A DNA stretch of 64,000 nucleotides from Vanilla planifolia (Eukaryota > Streptophyta > Magnoliopsida > Asparagales > Orchidaceae). Location: positions 5,134,068-5,198,067 of the forward strand of contig CM043865.1 of the NCBI GenBank assembly GCA_023846275.1, read 5' to 3'. The notes below the pieces were generated by a model. That model saw only the letters and a program-made list of their open reading frames with translations, did no database searches and had not been told where the DNA came from. Both the position numbers and the translations under genes were made by a program. This document shows, piece after piece, positions 63,289 to 64,000 of the stretch (positions within the stretch are counted from its first letter, which is position 1; every line of letters starts with the position of its first letter).

Positions 63289-64000
63289 TCAGGAATTTCG
63301 CCCTCGAAATTCAGCAAGAAGTTCCGGCCATTTTTCAGCAACATCCTGCTCTAGCTCCCAGGTTGCCTCCCTTTCGTCATGTCTATTCCACAGAACCTTG
63401 ACCATAGGAAACGACCTGTTCCTCAGCTGTCTGCTGCTCTCCTCGAGGATGCGAACTGGTAGTTCCACATAAGAAGAATCTGGTGCCACTTGTAAACCAG
63501 GAAGATCATCACTGATGCAATGAGAAGGATCTGGCACATATTTCTTGAGATTCGAAACATGGAACACATTGTGAATCTCAGTCAGATGCTCAGGAAGTGC
63601 CAACCTGTAAGCCACTTCACCGATCCTCTCCAGAATAGGATAGGGTCCAATGTAACGAGGTCGAAGCTTAGAAGGCTTTCCAAACCTGAATAGACCCCGC
63701 ATAGGACTGACCTTCAGGAATACCCTATCTCCCACAGAAAACTCAACAGCCTTGTGCTTAGGATCATAATATTTCTTCTGGCGATCTTGCACAGTACGTA
63801 ATCTGTCCTGCAATAACTTGACTTCCGCTGTGGTCTCCTCTACAATCTGGGGTCCCCACACTCTCCTGGAATCACCCTCCTCCCAACAAAGAGGAGATCT
63901 GCACCTACGCCCATACAACGCCTCGTAAGGTGCCATACCAATCGACGCCTGGAAGCTGTTATTGTACACAAACTCTACCAAGGGTAATCGTCTAGTCCAA
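63289..64000 (-). CDS. 3' end of a third gag-pol, partial at window edge
   Basis: Minus-strand frame open to the window end, ending at TGA 63291-63289. It matches the C-terminal ~237 residues of the intact copy: the end of the integrase region, the GPY/F-type region and the chromodomain-like segment. One residue difference was noticed (DDLPGLQ versus DDLSGLQ). Whether the rest is intact lies outside the window. Confidence 0.9.
   Translation of the reverse strand, partial: WTRRLPLVEFVYNNSFQASIGMAPYEALYGRRCRSPLCWEEGDSRRVWGPQIVEETTAEVKLLQDRLRTVQDRQKKYYDPKHKAVEFSVGDRVFLKVSPMRGLFRFGKPSKLRPRYIGPYPILERIGEVAYRLALPEHLTEIHNVFHVSNLKKYVPDPSHCISDDLPGLQVAPDSSYVELPVRILEESSRQLRNRSFPMVKVLWNRHDEREATWELEQDVAEKWPELLAEFRGRNS

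Larger units (their letters stand above)
46374..64000. mobile_element. Rearranged Ty3/gypsy chromovirus array (Tekay/Del-like)
   Basis: Order: LTR(+) 46374-49442, gag-pol(+) 49602-53963, LTR(+) 53978-57040, gag-pol(+) broken at 59196, junction insert to 59211, inverted LTR(-) 59211-63274 with a 1011-bp offset internal duplication, gag-pol(-) 63289 to beyond 64000. The middle LTR is followed by a primer-binding site and a second internal region with nothing between, the product expected of LTR-LTR recombination in a head-to-tail pair. The 5 bp before the first LTR are AGATC; the matching target-site duplication cannot be checked because the far end is outside the window. Confidence 0.9.

Overview
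This window reads as nuclear DNA of a flowering plant with a large, gene-poor genome. The evidence is intron-bearing plant genes, plant-type splice sites, a PLATZ zinc-finger gene, LINE and Ty1/copia remnants, and a Ty3/gypsy chromovirus primed by initiator tRNA-Met. The gene sequences look monocot-like, but I hold that only weakly. Intergenic DNA is strongly AT-rich, while real exons and the young retrotransposon stand out by higher GC.

Layout. 1-13.9 kb: AT-rich intergenic DNA with old tandem and dispersed repeats (a ~200-bp tandem array at 4.6-5.4 kb, a 206-bp duplication at 6.87-7.35 kb) and no gene I can support. 13,904-21,149 (minus): a complete 8-exon MEMO-family gene (296 aa) with all expected metal-site motifs. 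21.2-26.6 kb: AT-rich DNA with (AT)n tracts. 26.7-28.6 kb (plus): an ABRE/G-box cluster, a TATA box and a complete 4-exon PLATZ transcription factor gene (237 aa). 28.6-36.2 kb: degenerate AT-rich repeats. 36,248-40,284 (minus): the last three exons of a plastid-type SAM methyltransferase (At2g41040/At1g78140-like). A decayed antisense LINE sits in one of its introns, and its 5' exons are not visible. 42.8-46.0 kb: two decayed Ty1/copia fragments on the minus strand.

46,374-64,000 (runs off the end): a young, rearranged array of one Ty3/gypsy chromovirus (Tekay/Del-like, C-terminal chromodomain-like segment). The order is LTR(+), intact gag-pol(+), LTR(+), gag-pol(+) broken inside reverse transcriptase, then an inverted LTR(-) with an internal 1-kb duplication, then gag-pol(-) leaving the window. 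LTRs are ~3.06 kb, begin TGTTA and end TAACA, and are almost identical. The two rearrangement junctions are not retrotransposition ends. One carries a 13-nt insert matching LTR sequence 98 bp away. The other carries an 18-nt match to gag-pol and forms a 12-bp-stem hairpin. This looks like templated end joining or template switching in a recently mobile element. An assembly chimera must be excluded first.

The three host genes appear unrelated; no operon-like or pathway relation is evident. The most notable material is the rearranged chromovirus array, the candidate intron in its long 5' leader, and the U3 tandem repeats beside its TATA box.
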